Shown piece by piece: positions 34,627 to 42,447 of a stretch of DNA of 42,447 bases. How positions within the stretch are numbered: position 1 is the stretch's first letter; each line of letters opens with the position of its first letter. The notes beneath the pieces are model-generated. The model was given only the letters and a program-made list of their open reading frames with translations, was not told where the DNA came from and ran no database searches. Made by a program: the position numbers and the translations under genes. Source of the DNA: Anaerobiospirillum succiniciproducens DSM 6400. GTDB taxonomy: Bacteria; Pseudomonadota; Gammaproteobacteria; Enterobacterales; Succinivibrionaceae. The stretch covers positions 1 through 42,447 of the forward strand of contig NZ_AXWV01000035.1 in assembly GCF_000482845.1 (NCBI RefSeq). Reading direction: 5' to 3'.

Positions 34627-36495
34627 CTAAAGAGTTAGGCTTTGTCGACTCCATGATCCATCATCTTGCTTGCGATAGCGTGACTGATAATCAAGCATAA
34701 AAGAGACGATCTCAGGATCACCACACTCCGTGGCACTGTTTAGAAAGCTCTGCATAGCTTGAGGTGAAAAATGACGTCCACTTTCAAAGACTGCCTCAAT
34801 CACTTCTTTAGCATGGTTAGAACAGGCATGATCTACAAGATTGATGATGTGAGAGATATTAACGTTGGCGATCCCAAACAGTTCTCTGATGATCTCAGGA
34901 TGATCATACAGATTTCTAACCTGAGAAAAACGCGTTAACGGAAGCTTGCAGCCATGATCTTTGAATGCCTTGGCAAGGATCACTACATTGCGCGGACTAA
35001 ACTCAAGCGTGTCTCTGATACCCTCTTCAATGGCGAGCAATCCTGTTTTAACGGCATTCTTTTTGTAAAAATCTTTAAAGTTCACTTGCTCAATTAGTTT
35101 GCAAGCAAGCTCCTCACGCCCCATGAGACAAGCGTAAAAGCACATCCATCCTAGAGCATCATTTGGCTCATAGAAGCGATGCGCTAAGAGATCCAAGCAC
35201 TTAAATCTTTCATCAATGCTGATAGGCTTGAGATCGCGTATTTCACCATCAGCGTTAATGTAAAAGAATACATGCCAAGCAAAGCCTGCTACAAAGCCAA
35301 TAACCTGCCATAAAGAGATCTTGTCTTTGAATCTATCGATGAGGCTTTGATTGATCTCATTTAGCGCACAGTTAAACTTCTCATGCTCAAGCAGGAACTT
35401 AATCTTGTCGTATCCACCATAGCGACAGGCTACAGCTAAGGCTGCCACACCACCATGGGTGTAGTCCTCACGATCTTCTTTGAACTTGCCAAGGAAGGAG
35501 AAGTTGTAAGAAAGGACGCGACTGATATCATCCATACTGCCGTATAACACTGCTTCAATCAGTCTCTTGCAGGCCTGTTCTTCGCTATTAGGTATCAGCT
35601 TTGAAACTTCATGTTGTTCCCAAAGACTCTTGTATACATTTGCAATAGATGGAATACCATAATCAATTGCATCTAAATACAAGTTATCTTCAAAATCTTG
35701 CATTAACTCTTGGTAGCGTACAGCAAGCTCTTGTGCATAAAGATCAGGCCTGTAACCATATCCCATAATAGCTAAGTGATTGATAGTGCTATCAGAATCA
35801 TCGATCTTAAGTTTTGGGGCAACAATCACCGATCGTATCCTGGGCAGCCATGTGGTACGTTGTGATAGTTTGCCTAGTTTAGTGGCGTCAGGAAAGTACA
35901 GGACTTTGAGATTACTCAAGTTATACTTCAAGACAGTAGTCTTGATAAACTGCTCTAATGCTAATAGCGATATAGTCTTATGATGGAACTTAACCCAAAC
36001 AGCTGGTCCCTCAAAAGTACGTAAGCTCGCATCTAAAGCCATATACTCTTGATAATTACACTCCATTTCAAACGGCAGAGAACTTTGCTTAGGTACATCG
36101 AGCACAAATCTATCCTTGACCATCAACACACCATCAGTGGCAATGTATACAGGATTATTTGCATCAACGATGTAGTTTTCAAGACTTGGCAAATCAAGCT
36201 CTAAAAACTCAAAGATGGCATCAGAATTACCAAGCCCTCCTGCGTTTGCCTTGCTATACAGCTTGAGTTTAACCTGGCCACCGGTTTTAACTTTCAGCAC
36301 ATGAGCTTGACATGAGCTTAGTGGATCATGCTTGTGTCCAAGCAAGGTGCTAGGCAAAGATAAAGTGGTGATCTCAACTTGACGATCAAATACCCCATCA
36401 CGCTCTATGAACTTAACGCCCTCAGGGATCACCACATCGCCGCCAGCGCCTGAATATCGAATTAGCGTACCATCATCTGAGATCTCAAAGTCCAT
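34627..36495 (-). CDS. LRR/ankyrin-like paralogue 4 (most diverged)
   Basis: 622 residues; ATG at 36495 with GAGGA seven bases upstream. It opens like its three neighbours (MDFEISDDGTLIRYSGAGG) and then has BspA-type leucine-rich segments: VVIPEGVKFI, EITTLSLPSTLLG and YIVDANNPVYIATDGVLMV. The second half has ankyrin-like helices (AVACRYGGYDKIKFLLEHEK; GWMCFYACLMGREELACKLI) and ends in EIVSFMLDYQSRYRKQ. Beyond the first 30 codons it differs strongly from the other three copies, which agree closely with one another. It lacks their TTKTSRRSSL-like tail, ending in WSRQSLTL. No signal peptide is seen, so cytosolic, unless exported by a specialised system. Role unknown; protein-protein binding is likely. 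Confidence 0.75.
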   Translation of the reverse strand: MDFEISDDGTLIRYSGAGGDVVIPEGVKFIERDGVFDRQVEITTLSLPSTLLGHKHDPLSSCQAHVLKVKTGGQVKLKLYSKANAGGLGNSDAIFEFLELDLPSLENYIVDANNPVYIATDGVLMVKDRFVLDVPKQSSLPFEMECNYQEYMALDASLRTFEGPAVWVKFHHKTISLLALEQFIKTTVLKYNLSNLKVLYFPDATKLGKLSQRTTWLPRIRSVIVAPKLKIDDSDSTINHLAIMGYGYRPDLYAQELAVRYQELMQDFEDNLYLDAIDYGIPSIANVYKSLWEQHEVSKLIPNSEEQACKRLIEAVLYGSMDDISRVLSYNFSFLGKFKEDREDYTHGGVAALAVACRYGGYDKIKFLLEHEKFNCALNEINQSLIDRFKDKISLWQVIGFVAGFAWHVFFYINADGEIRDLKPISIDERFKCLDLLAHRFYEPNDALGWMCFYACLMGREELACKLIEQVNFKDFYKKNAVKTGLLAIEEGIRDTLEFSPRNVVILAKAFKDHGCKLPLTRFSQVRNLYDHPEIIRELFGIANVNISHIINLVDHACSNHAKEVIEAVFESGRHFSPQAMQSFLNSATECGDPEIVSFMLDYQSRYRKQDDGSWSRQSLTL

Positions 36496-36514
36496 CGAAT
36501 GTCCTCACTGCTAA

Positions 36515-36561
36515 GTGTCTACAGCCAAATATATTGCTGAGTCCCATCTAAGCAAAATCAT
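36515..36561. repeat. 47-bp identical intergenic block, copy 1
   Basis: Identical to 40491-40537. It lies 20 bases upstream of the ATG of paralogue 4, between paralogues 3 and 4, and marks duplication of gene plus upstream DNA as one unit. It probably includes leader or promoter sequence of the paralogue family. Confidence 0.9.
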
Positions 36562-36590
36562 CGTGATAGCAAACAACTACTTTTGCGCTA

Positions 36591-38453
36591 CTACAAACTT
36601 AAGGATGACCTTCTGCTAGTCTTGGTCGTTTTTGCCTTGCCTTGAAACTCTTTTTGCCTCTCAAGGAGAATCGCTGTGGCTTCAGGTGCATTGTACTTTG
36701 TGGCCAAATCTAGAAGCTTACTCAGGGTTTGTTTTGATCTAATCTGATTAGATGTGGCGATTGCATGAACAGCCTGAGAATATGAATTCTCAAGTGCGTC
36801 TTCAAATAACTCAATAACAAGTTTTGTCTTCACCTCTACGAGATTGAAGATCTGAGCGAACTCATTCTGCCCATTACCGAGGAACGTCTGAAGTAAATCC
36901 TCAGGCATTGCAAAGCGCCTTTCCTCAGTAGAAGATAGCTCAATGAGTTTGGCAACTCCTTTCTGACATTCAAAGATGCCGAATAATAGCCAATCGTCGA
37001 ATTGTATTTCTTCAAGATACTCTTTATCTTCTCTCATGAATGTTTGCATGTTGGCTCCATGAGAAATCATATAGTCGGCGATCTTAAAATCACCACAGAG
37101 CAAAGCTAGAAAGCAGAGCAAGTTACTTGCTCTATCGCATTTGATGTTAAATATCCCTCTTTTAGACAGAAGCTTCAAACACTCCAAACGCTCGTTCTCC
37201 GAAACTGGTTTCATGCTTCTAACTTCATGAGATGGGGAAATGGCTAGCGCTGAGAAATTTAGTTCACTATAGAAAATGAACTCTCCTGTTACCCATAGAT
37301 CATAGCTGTAGTAACAAAGATTAATCGGCAACGACTTATATCTGCGAAACTCTTTATCTGCTGCATCGAAGAGCACGCGCAACTTTTCAATACCGCCATA
37401 GCGTGTGGTTAAAGCTATGGCATAATCCAAAACTCTAATGTATTCTTCATTAGTTTGAAAACTTCCTCGAAGAACCTTGGTATCCTTATCAAACAGCTCT
37501 TGAAGGTCTTGTACACTGCCTCTTACAATAATTTCAAAAAGATAATGTCTTAAGCCTGAGCTATTTGATATATCAATCTTAGGCAGCCTCTTTTGTCTCC
37601 ATTCTTCTTGGTAAAAAATTATTACTGGCGAAGATCTTTCTAAGATGGCCCAATTGTAGATTTCCATCTCGTTTCTGAGCATCACCTCAATATACTGCTC
37701 ACAAATCTCTTGACTATAGATTTGACGATTTTGGCAGTAGCCTAATACAAGACCAAAGCCAAGACTATCAACAAGCTCTTTAGACACACCCAGCTTAGGC
37801 ATTATCGCAGTAATGCGTTTTTTCCTTTTATCCCATCGACCGTTTAACTTACATAGATCGCAGTGCGTTAAGTTTGGCGCAAACAGCTGCATTTCGCTGC
37901 CGCACAACCTAGCTATCTCATCTAATTGCTCAGTGCTTAGTGAAGTTCCCATATACTCAACAAGTTTCATTTCCTCCACTGAGCTATCGTATGCCTTTAA
38001 AACCTTCTCAAAACCATCTTGCAAGGTCAATCCTTGAGGGCATCTTTTTGGTATGCCTATGACGAACCTACGGCATTTGCTAAAGAGTACGCCATCAACA
38101 CTCTCATAGATAGGATTTTGTGGATGCACAATGTATCTTTCTAGCTTGTAAAGTCTAGGTAAGTACAAATAAGAGTAGAGGTTTTCTTGGTTAGCCTCTT
38201 GCTCTTTAAGTCTTTTATTAACAAAGCAGTTGGACACGCTATTGTCTTTGTCGTTATAGACAAAGCCATTTCTATTGTAGATCTCAAACTTACGGCCAAT
38301 GAAGCTCTTAGGCAGCGTTAAGGATGTAATTTCATCCTCATTGTCAAAGCTTGAATAAATCTCGATAAACTTAACGCCTTCAGGGAGCACCACATCACCA
38401 CCAGCGCCTGAATAACGAATTAGCGTACCATCATCTGAGATCTCAAAGTCCAT
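36591..38453 (-). CDS. LRR/ankyrin-like paralogue 3
   Basis: 620 residues; ATG at 38453 with GGGAC upstream (weaker than GAGGA of copies 1 and 4). N-terminal half: BspA-like leucine-rich repeats with GGDVVLPEGVKFIE, EITSLTLPKSFIG, YIVHPQNPIYESVDGVLFSK and FVIGIPKR, then TEQLDEIARLCGSE. C-terminal half: ankyrin-like repeats (YAIALTTRYGGIEKLRVLF; LLCFLALLCGDFKIADYMI; SHGAN) and a basic Ser/Thr tail TTKTSRRSSL. Very similar to paralogues 1 and 2 with patchy variable segments around residues 275-295 and 495-530. Its upstream gap (38454-38596) differs from those of the others except for the last 30 bases. Function unknown. Confidence 0.8.
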   Translation of the reverse strand: MDFEISDDGTLIRYSGAGGDVVLPEGVKFIEIYSSFDNEDEITSLTLPKSFIGRKFEIYNRNGFVYNDKDNSVSNCFVNKRLKEQEANQENLYSYLYLPRLYKLERYIVHPQNPIYESVDGVLFSKCRRFVIGIPKRCPQGLTLQDGFEKVLKAYDSSVEEMKLVEYMGTSLSTEQLDEIARLCGSEMQLFAPNLTHCDLCKLNGRWDKRKKRITAIMPKLGVSKELVDSLGFGLVLGYCQNRQIYSQEICEQYIEVMLRNEMEIYNWAILERSSPVIIFYQEEWRQKRLPKIDISNSSGLRHYLFEIIVRGSVQDLQELFDKDTKVLRGSFQTNEEYIRVLDYAIALTTRYGGIEKLRVLFDAADKEFRRYKSLPINLCYYSYDLWVTGEFIFYSELNFSALAISPSHEVRSMKPVSENERLECLKLLSKRGIFNIKCDRASNLLCFLALLCGDFKIADYMISHGANMQTFMREDKEYLEEIQFDDWLLFGIFECQKGVAKLIELSSTEERRFAMPEDLLQTFLGNGQNEFAQIFNLVEVKTKLVIELFEDALENSYSQAVHAIATSNQIRSKQTLSKLLDLATKYNAPEATAILLERQKEFQGKAKTTKTSRRSSLSL

Positions 38454-38596
38454 ACTATGTCCCTAGTTCTAAATGCCAGTCATCTGTAAAAAAATCGGTC
38501 AAGAGAAATATATAACTCATCAAGGCATGATGCATGCGCAACTAAATGAGATAATCGCACTGCAATTATACGTGGTAAACAACTACTTTTGTGCCG

Positions 38597-40471
38597 CTAC
38601 AACCTTAAAGATGACCTTCTGCTAGTCTTGGTGGTTTTGGCCTTACTTTGAAACTCTTGCTTCCTATTGAGGAGAATCGCAGTGACTTCATGAGCCTTGT
38701 GCTTTGTAGCCACATCTATTAGCTTACTAAGGGTTTTATTAGATCTAATCTGATTAGATGTGGCGATTGCATGAACGGCCTGAAAAAATGAATGCTCAAG
38801 TGCGTTTTCAAACAACTCAACAACAAGTTTTGTCTTCACCTCTACGAGATTGAAGATCTGAGCGAACTCATTCGGCCTATAACCGAGGAACAGCTGAAGT
38901 AAATCATCAGGCATTGCAAAGCGCTTTTCCTCTGTTGAAGATAGCTCAATGAGTTTGGTAAGACCAAGACCGGGCATACCCTTAAATATGGCGTTATATA
39001 TCAAATTATAGAACTGTACTGGTTCAAGAGACTTTTTATATTCTCTTATGAATGTTTGTAAATTAGCTCCATGCGAAAGCATGTACTTAGCGATCATAAA
39101 TTCACCACAGAGCAAAGCTATAGCACATAGCAAGTTACTTGCTCTATCGCATTTGATGTTCAATATCCCTCTTTTTGACAAAAGCATCAGGCACTTTAGA
39201 CGCTCGTACTCAATAAGTGGAGCCACATCTCTAACTTCATTATATGAGGCAATCTCAAACGCTGAATAATTTTTGTCAAGATTAAAAATGCCCTCTCCTG
39301 TTACTGTTACCCATAGATCATAGCCATAGTCATAAAGATGAAGCGGCAATGACTTGCATCTGCAGTACTCCTTATCTGCAGCTTCTAAGAGCACACGGAG
39401 CTTGTCTACACCGCCATAGCGTATGGCTAATGCTATTGCATAATCTAAAACTTCGATGGATTCTTTAGTAGTTTGAAAACTGTCACGAAGAACCTTGGTA
39501 TCCTTATCAAACAGCTCTTGAAGGTCTTGTACACTGCCTTTTAAGATAACCTCAAAAAGATATTGTATTAAGCCTGAGCTATTTGAGATATCAATCTTGG
39601 GCAGCCTCTTTTGGGCCCACTCCTCTTTGTAAAATCCATCTACCGCAGCAGATGCGTTTGGTTCTACCCAATCGTGGAGATCCACCTCATTTTTAAACAG
39701 CATATCAATATACTGCTTAGCAGGCTCATTATTATAGATTTGACTATTTTGGCAGAAGCCTAATACAAGGCCAAAACCAAGGCTATCAATAAGCTCTTGA
39801 GTCACCCTCAACTCAGGCATTATCGCAGTAATGCGTTTTTTCCTTTTATCCCATCGACCGTTTAACTTACATAGATCGCAGTGAGTTAAATTTGGCGCAA
39901 AAAGCAGCATTTCGCTGCCGCACAACCTAGCTATCTCATCTAATTGCTCAGTGCTTATTGAAGTTCCCGTATAATTAACAAATTCCATTTCCTCCTCTGA
40001 GCAATCGTATGCCTTTAGAACCCTCTCAAAACCATCTTGCAAGCTCAATACTTGAGGGCATCTTTTTGGTATGCCTATGACGAACCTTCGGCATTTGCTA
40101 TAAAGCACGCCATCAACACTCTCATAGACTGGATTTTGAGGATGAACAATGTATTGCTCTAAATTTCTAAGCCGAGGCAAGTACAAATAAGAGTAGAGGT
40201 TTTCGTGAGTAGCCTCTTGCTCTTTGAGCTTAGTATTAACAAAGCAGTTACTTACGCTATTGTCTTGGGCGTTATAGATAAAGCCATTTTTATAGCAGAT
40301 CTCAAACTTACGGCCAATAAAGCTCTTAGGCAGCGTTAAGGATGTAATTTCATTCTCATTGTCAAAGATTGAATAACGCTCAATAAACTTAACGCCCTCA
40401 GGGATCACCACATCGCCGCCAGATCCTGAATAACGAATTAGCGTACCATCATCTGAGATCTCAAAGTCCAT
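38597..40471 (-). CDS. LRR/ankyrin-like paralogue 2
   Basis: 624 residues from ATG 40471, which has AAGGAC upstream and aligns with the MDFEISDDGTLIRYSG start of all copies; an in-frame start 25 codons earlier lies in conserved intergenic DNA and is rejected. Same two-part layout: BspA-like leucine-rich half with YIVHPQNPVYESVDGVLYSK, then ankyrin-like half with YAIALAIRYGGVDKLRVLLE and LLCAIALLCGEFMIAKYML. An acidic/aromatic variable patch LHDWVEPNASAAVDGFY differs from copy 3 but resembles copy 1 (LYDWGVQNASAAVKNFY), as expected from mosaic exchange. Ends TTKTSRRSSLRL. Function unknown. Confidence 0.8.
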   Translation of the reverse strand: MDFEISDDGTLIRYSGSGGDVVIPEGVKFIERYSIFDNENEITSLTLPKSFIGRKFEICYKNGFIYNAQDNSVSNCFVNTKLKEQEATHENLYSYLYLPRLRNLEQYIVHPQNPVYESVDGVLYSKCRRFVIGIPKRCPQVLSLQDGFERVLKAYDCSEEEMEFVNYTGTSISTEQLDEIARLCGSEMLLFAPNLTHCDLCKLNGRWDKRKKRITAIMPELRVTQELIDSLGFGLVLGFCQNSQIYNNEPAKQYIDMLFKNEVDLHDWVEPNASAAVDGFYKEEWAQKRLPKIDISNSSGLIQYLFEVILKGSVQDLQELFDKDTKVLRDSFQTTKESIEVLDYAIALAIRYGGVDKLRVLLEAADKEYCRCKSLPLHLYDYGYDLWVTVTGEGIFNLDKNYSAFEIASYNEVRDVAPLIEYERLKCLMLLSKRGILNIKCDRASNLLCAIALLCGEFMIAKYMLSHGANLQTFIREYKKSLEPVQFYNLIYNAIFKGMPGLGLTKLIELSSTEEKRFAMPDDLLQLFLGYRPNEFAQIFNLVEVKTKLVVELFENALEHSFFQAVHAIATSNQIRSNKTLSKLIDVATKHKAHEVTAILLNRKQEFQSKAKTTKTSRRSSLRL

Positions 40472-40490
40472 AGAATGTCCTTGCTGATAA

Positions 40491-40537
40491 GTGTCTACAG
40501 CCAAATATATTGCTGAGTCCCATCTAAGCAAAATCAT
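40491..40537. repeat. 47-bp identical intergenic block, copy 2
   Basis: Identical to 36515-36561, here upstream of paralogue 2. The short piece of sequence after paralogue 1 at the window edge (42424-42446) matches the bases just before this block, so a third copy probably continues outside. Confidence 0.9.
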
Positions 40538-40560
40538 AGCAAACAACTACTTTTGTGCCG

Positions 40561-42423
40561 CTACAACCTTAATGATGACCTTATGCTAGTCTTGGTTGTT
40601 TGTGCCTTACTTTGTAACTCTTGTTGCCTCTCAAGGAGAATAGCAGTGGCTTCATGTGCATTGTACTTTGTAGCCAAATCTAGAAGCTTACGCAGGGTTG
40701 TATTAGATCTAATCTGATTAGATGTGGCGATTGCATGAACAGCCTGAGGATATGAGCGCGAGAGTGCTTCTTTAAATAACTCAACAACATATTTTGCCTG
40801 CACATCTACGAGATTAAAGATCTTCGCAAACTCATCAGGCCCCTTATGCATGAGCAATTTGATATCTTTCAATTGCATTGAGAAGCGCTTTTCCTCTGTA
40901 GAAGATAGCTCAATGAGTCTTACAACACCTGGCAAACAATGCATGGTGGCGTGATGTATCCAATGATAGAATTCTATTTTTACAAGATACTCTTTGTTTT
41001 CGCTTATCAATGTTTGTAAATTAGCTCCATGCGAAAGCATATACTCAGCGATCTTAAAGTCACCACAGAGCAAAGCTAGAGCGCAGAGCAAGTTACTTGC
41101 TCTATCGCATTTGATGTTCAATATCCCTCTTTTTGACAAAAGCATCAGGCACTTTAAACGCTCGTACTCATTAAGTGGAGCCATATGTCTAACTTCATGA
41201 GATGAGGCAATCTCAAGCGCTGAATAATTTGGGTCATGATTAAAAATGCGCTCTCCTGTTACCCATAGATCATAGCCATAGTCATAAAGATGAAGCGGCA
41301 ATGACTTACAACTGCAGTACGCCTTATCTGCAGCTTCAAGGAGCACACGAAGCTTGTCTACACCGCCATAGCGTATGGTTAAAGCTATGGCATAATCCAA
41401 AACTCTGATGGATTCTTCAGTAGTTTTAAAACGGTCACGAATAACCTTGGTATCCTTATCAAATAGCTCTTGAAGGTCTTGTACACTGCCTCTTAAGATA
41501 ACCTCAAAAAGATATTGTCTTAAGCCTGAGCTATTTGAGATATCAATCTTAGGAAGCCTCTTTTTGTCCCATTCTTTTTTGTAAAAATTTTTTACCGCTG
41601 CAGATGCGTTTTGTACACCCCAATCGTAGAGCTCCACCTCATTTTTAAGCAGCATCTCAATATACTGCTTAGAAAGCTCCTCATTATAGATGTGCCGATT
41701 GTGGCAATAACCTATTACAAGCCCAAAACCAAGATTATCAACAAGCTCTTCAGTCACCCTCAACTCAGGCATAAGCGCAGTAATGCGTTTTTTCCTTTTA
41801 TCCCATCGACCGTTTAACTTACATAGCTCGCAGTGCGTTATTTTTGGTGCAAACAAATGCATTTCGATGCCGCACAACCTAGCTATCTCATCTAATTGCT
41901 CAGTGCTTAGTGAGCTTCCCATATACCTAACAGATTCTACTTCTTTCACTTCGTTATCTGCTTGTAGGACTTTCTCAAAACCACCAAACAAGGTCAGTGC
42001 TCGAGGGTAGTACATGAATGGAACGTCTATGACGAACCTTCGGCATTTGCTAAAGAGTACGCCATCCACGCTCTCATAGACTGGATTTTGAGGATGAACA
42101 ATGTATCGCTCTAAATGGCGAAGCAAAGGCAAGTACAAATAAGAGTAGAGGTTTTCGTGAGTAGCCTCTTTCTCTTTGAGCTTAGTATTAACAAAGCAGT
42201 TACTTACGCTATTGTCTTGGGCGTTATAGATAAAGCCATTTTTATAGCAGATCTTAAACTTACGGCCAATGAAGCTCTTTGGCAGCGTTAAGGACGTAAT
42301 CTCATCTGCATTGTTGAAAACTACGCCACGCTCAATAAACTTAACGCCCTCAGGGATCACCACATCGCCGCCAGATCCTGAATAATGAATTAGCGTACCA
42401 TCATCTGAGATCTCAAAGTCCAT
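40561..42423 (-). CDS. LRR/ankyrin-like paralogue 1
   Basis: 620 residues; ATG at 42423 with GAGGACATTAT just before it. BspA-like leucine-rich half (GGDVVIPEGVKFIERG, EITSLTLPKSFIG, YIVHPQNPVYESVDGVLFSK) with a local divergence FVIDVPFMYYPRALTL where copies 2 and 3 have FVIGIPKRCPQ. Ankyrin-like half with YAIALTIRYGGVDKLRVLLE, LLCALALLCGDFKIAEYML and SHGANLQTL. Tail TTKTSIRSSLRL. First of the four in transcription order within the window; further copies may lie beyond the right edge. No export signal. Possibly a variable binding protein or effector; that is inference only. Confidence 0.8.
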   Translation of the reverse strand: MDFEISDDGTLIHYSGSGGDVVIPEGVKFIERGVVFNNADEITSLTLPKSFIGRKFKICYKNGFIYNAQDNSVSNCFVNTKLKEKEATHENLYSYLYLPLLRHLERYIVHPQNPVYESVDGVLFSKCRRFVIDVPFMYYPRALTLFGGFEKVLQADNEVKEVESVRYMGSSLSTEQLDEIARLCGIEMHLFAPKITHCELCKLNGRWDKRKKRITALMPELRVTEELVDNLGFGLVIGYCHNRHIYNEELSKQYIEMLLKNEVELYDWGVQNASAAVKNFYKKEWDKKRLPKIDISNSSGLRQYLFEVILRGSVQDLQELFDKDTKVIRDRFKTTEESIRVLDYAIALTIRYGGVDKLRVLLEAADKAYCSCKSLPLHLYDYGYDLWVTGERIFNHDPNYSALEIASSHEVRHMAPLNEYERLKCLMLLSKRGILNIKCDRASNLLCALALLCGDFKIAEYMLSHGANLQTLISENKEYLVKIEFYHWIHHATMHCLPGVVRLIELSSTEEKRFSMQLKDIKLLMHKGPDEFAKIFNLVDVQAKYVVELFKEALSRSYPQAVHAIATSNQIRSNTTLRKLLDLATKYNAHEATAILLERQQELQSKAQTTKTSIRSSLRL

Positions 42424-42447
42424 ATAATGTCCTCACTGCTAAGTGCC

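Noticed and set aside
34430-34654. 74-residue minus-strand open frame overlapping paralogue 4
   Set aside because: Overlaps a convincing gene in another frame, lies in a degenerate repeat region and has no ribosome site.
40472-40546. 25-residue N-terminal extension of LRR/ankyrin paralogue 2
   Set aside because: It is encoded in conserved intergenic DNA that is non-coding upstream of paralogue 4, and the ATG at 40471 aligns with all copies and has a ribosome site.

Overview
The window looks like accessory DNA from a low-to-moderate GC Gammaproteobacterium. The Srf-type virulence genes, the MacB-like ABC pair and the BspA-LRR/ankyrin paralogue family suggest a gut member of the Succinivibrionaceae/Aeromonadales. 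That placement is inference: there is no rRNA or housekeeping marker in the window. Almost everything is on the minus strand. The only plus-strand genes are a flagellin remnant and a small restriction-endonuclease-like gene at the left edge.

Region 1 (1-1080, plus): a C-terminal flagellin fragment with its own strong terminator, then a 146-residue protein that is only the catalytic half of a BsuBI/PstI-type endonuclease. Region 2 (1175-10046, minus): a restriction/defence-type operon. In transcription order it holds a degenerate MmeI-family methyltransferase paralogue, a gap with two 58-bp direct repeats and several palindromes, an apparently intact MmeI-family adenine methyltransferase without a recognisable nuclease domain, an SF2 helicase and a T5orf172/GIY-YIG-type nuclease. 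The helicase and the nuclease share a short terminal motif, which suggests they dock to a common partner or to each other.

Region 3 (10205-34143, minus, about 24 kb): an extended Srf locus. In transcription order: SrfB (Hsp70/actin-fold ATPase, about 1313 aa), SrfC (dynamin-like P-loop GTPase, 1091 aa), a translationally coupled single-pass membrane protein, a secreted vWA protein, an ABC ATPase with its FtsX/MacB-type permease, a secreted FGE-like/coiled-coil protein, a membrane-anchored vWA protein, an SrfA-like membrane protein, and three coiled-coil lipoproteins, two of them paralogues with a conserved four-Cys glycine-rich segment. Read together, this is a candidate envelope-spanning machine: two cytosolic NTPases, inner-membrane anchors with periplasmic domains, an energised MacB-like transporter, and outer-membrane or periplasmic lipoproteins. 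Only srfA, srfB and srfC have names I recognise; the function of the whole is unknown to me.

Region 4 (34627-42423, minus, running off the right edge): four tandem paralogues of about 620 aa with a BspA-like leucine-rich N-terminal half and an ankyrin-like C-terminal half. Their first 30 codons and part of their intergenic DNA are nearly identical, which points to recent duplication and gene conversion. Gaps over 300 bases lie at 12623-13048, 14789-15157, 18816-19385, 22391-23320 and 34144-34626. They contain hairpins/terminators and two degenerate short tandem repeat arrays but no gene I can support. No tRNA, rRNA, CRISPR array, transposase or integrase was recognised.
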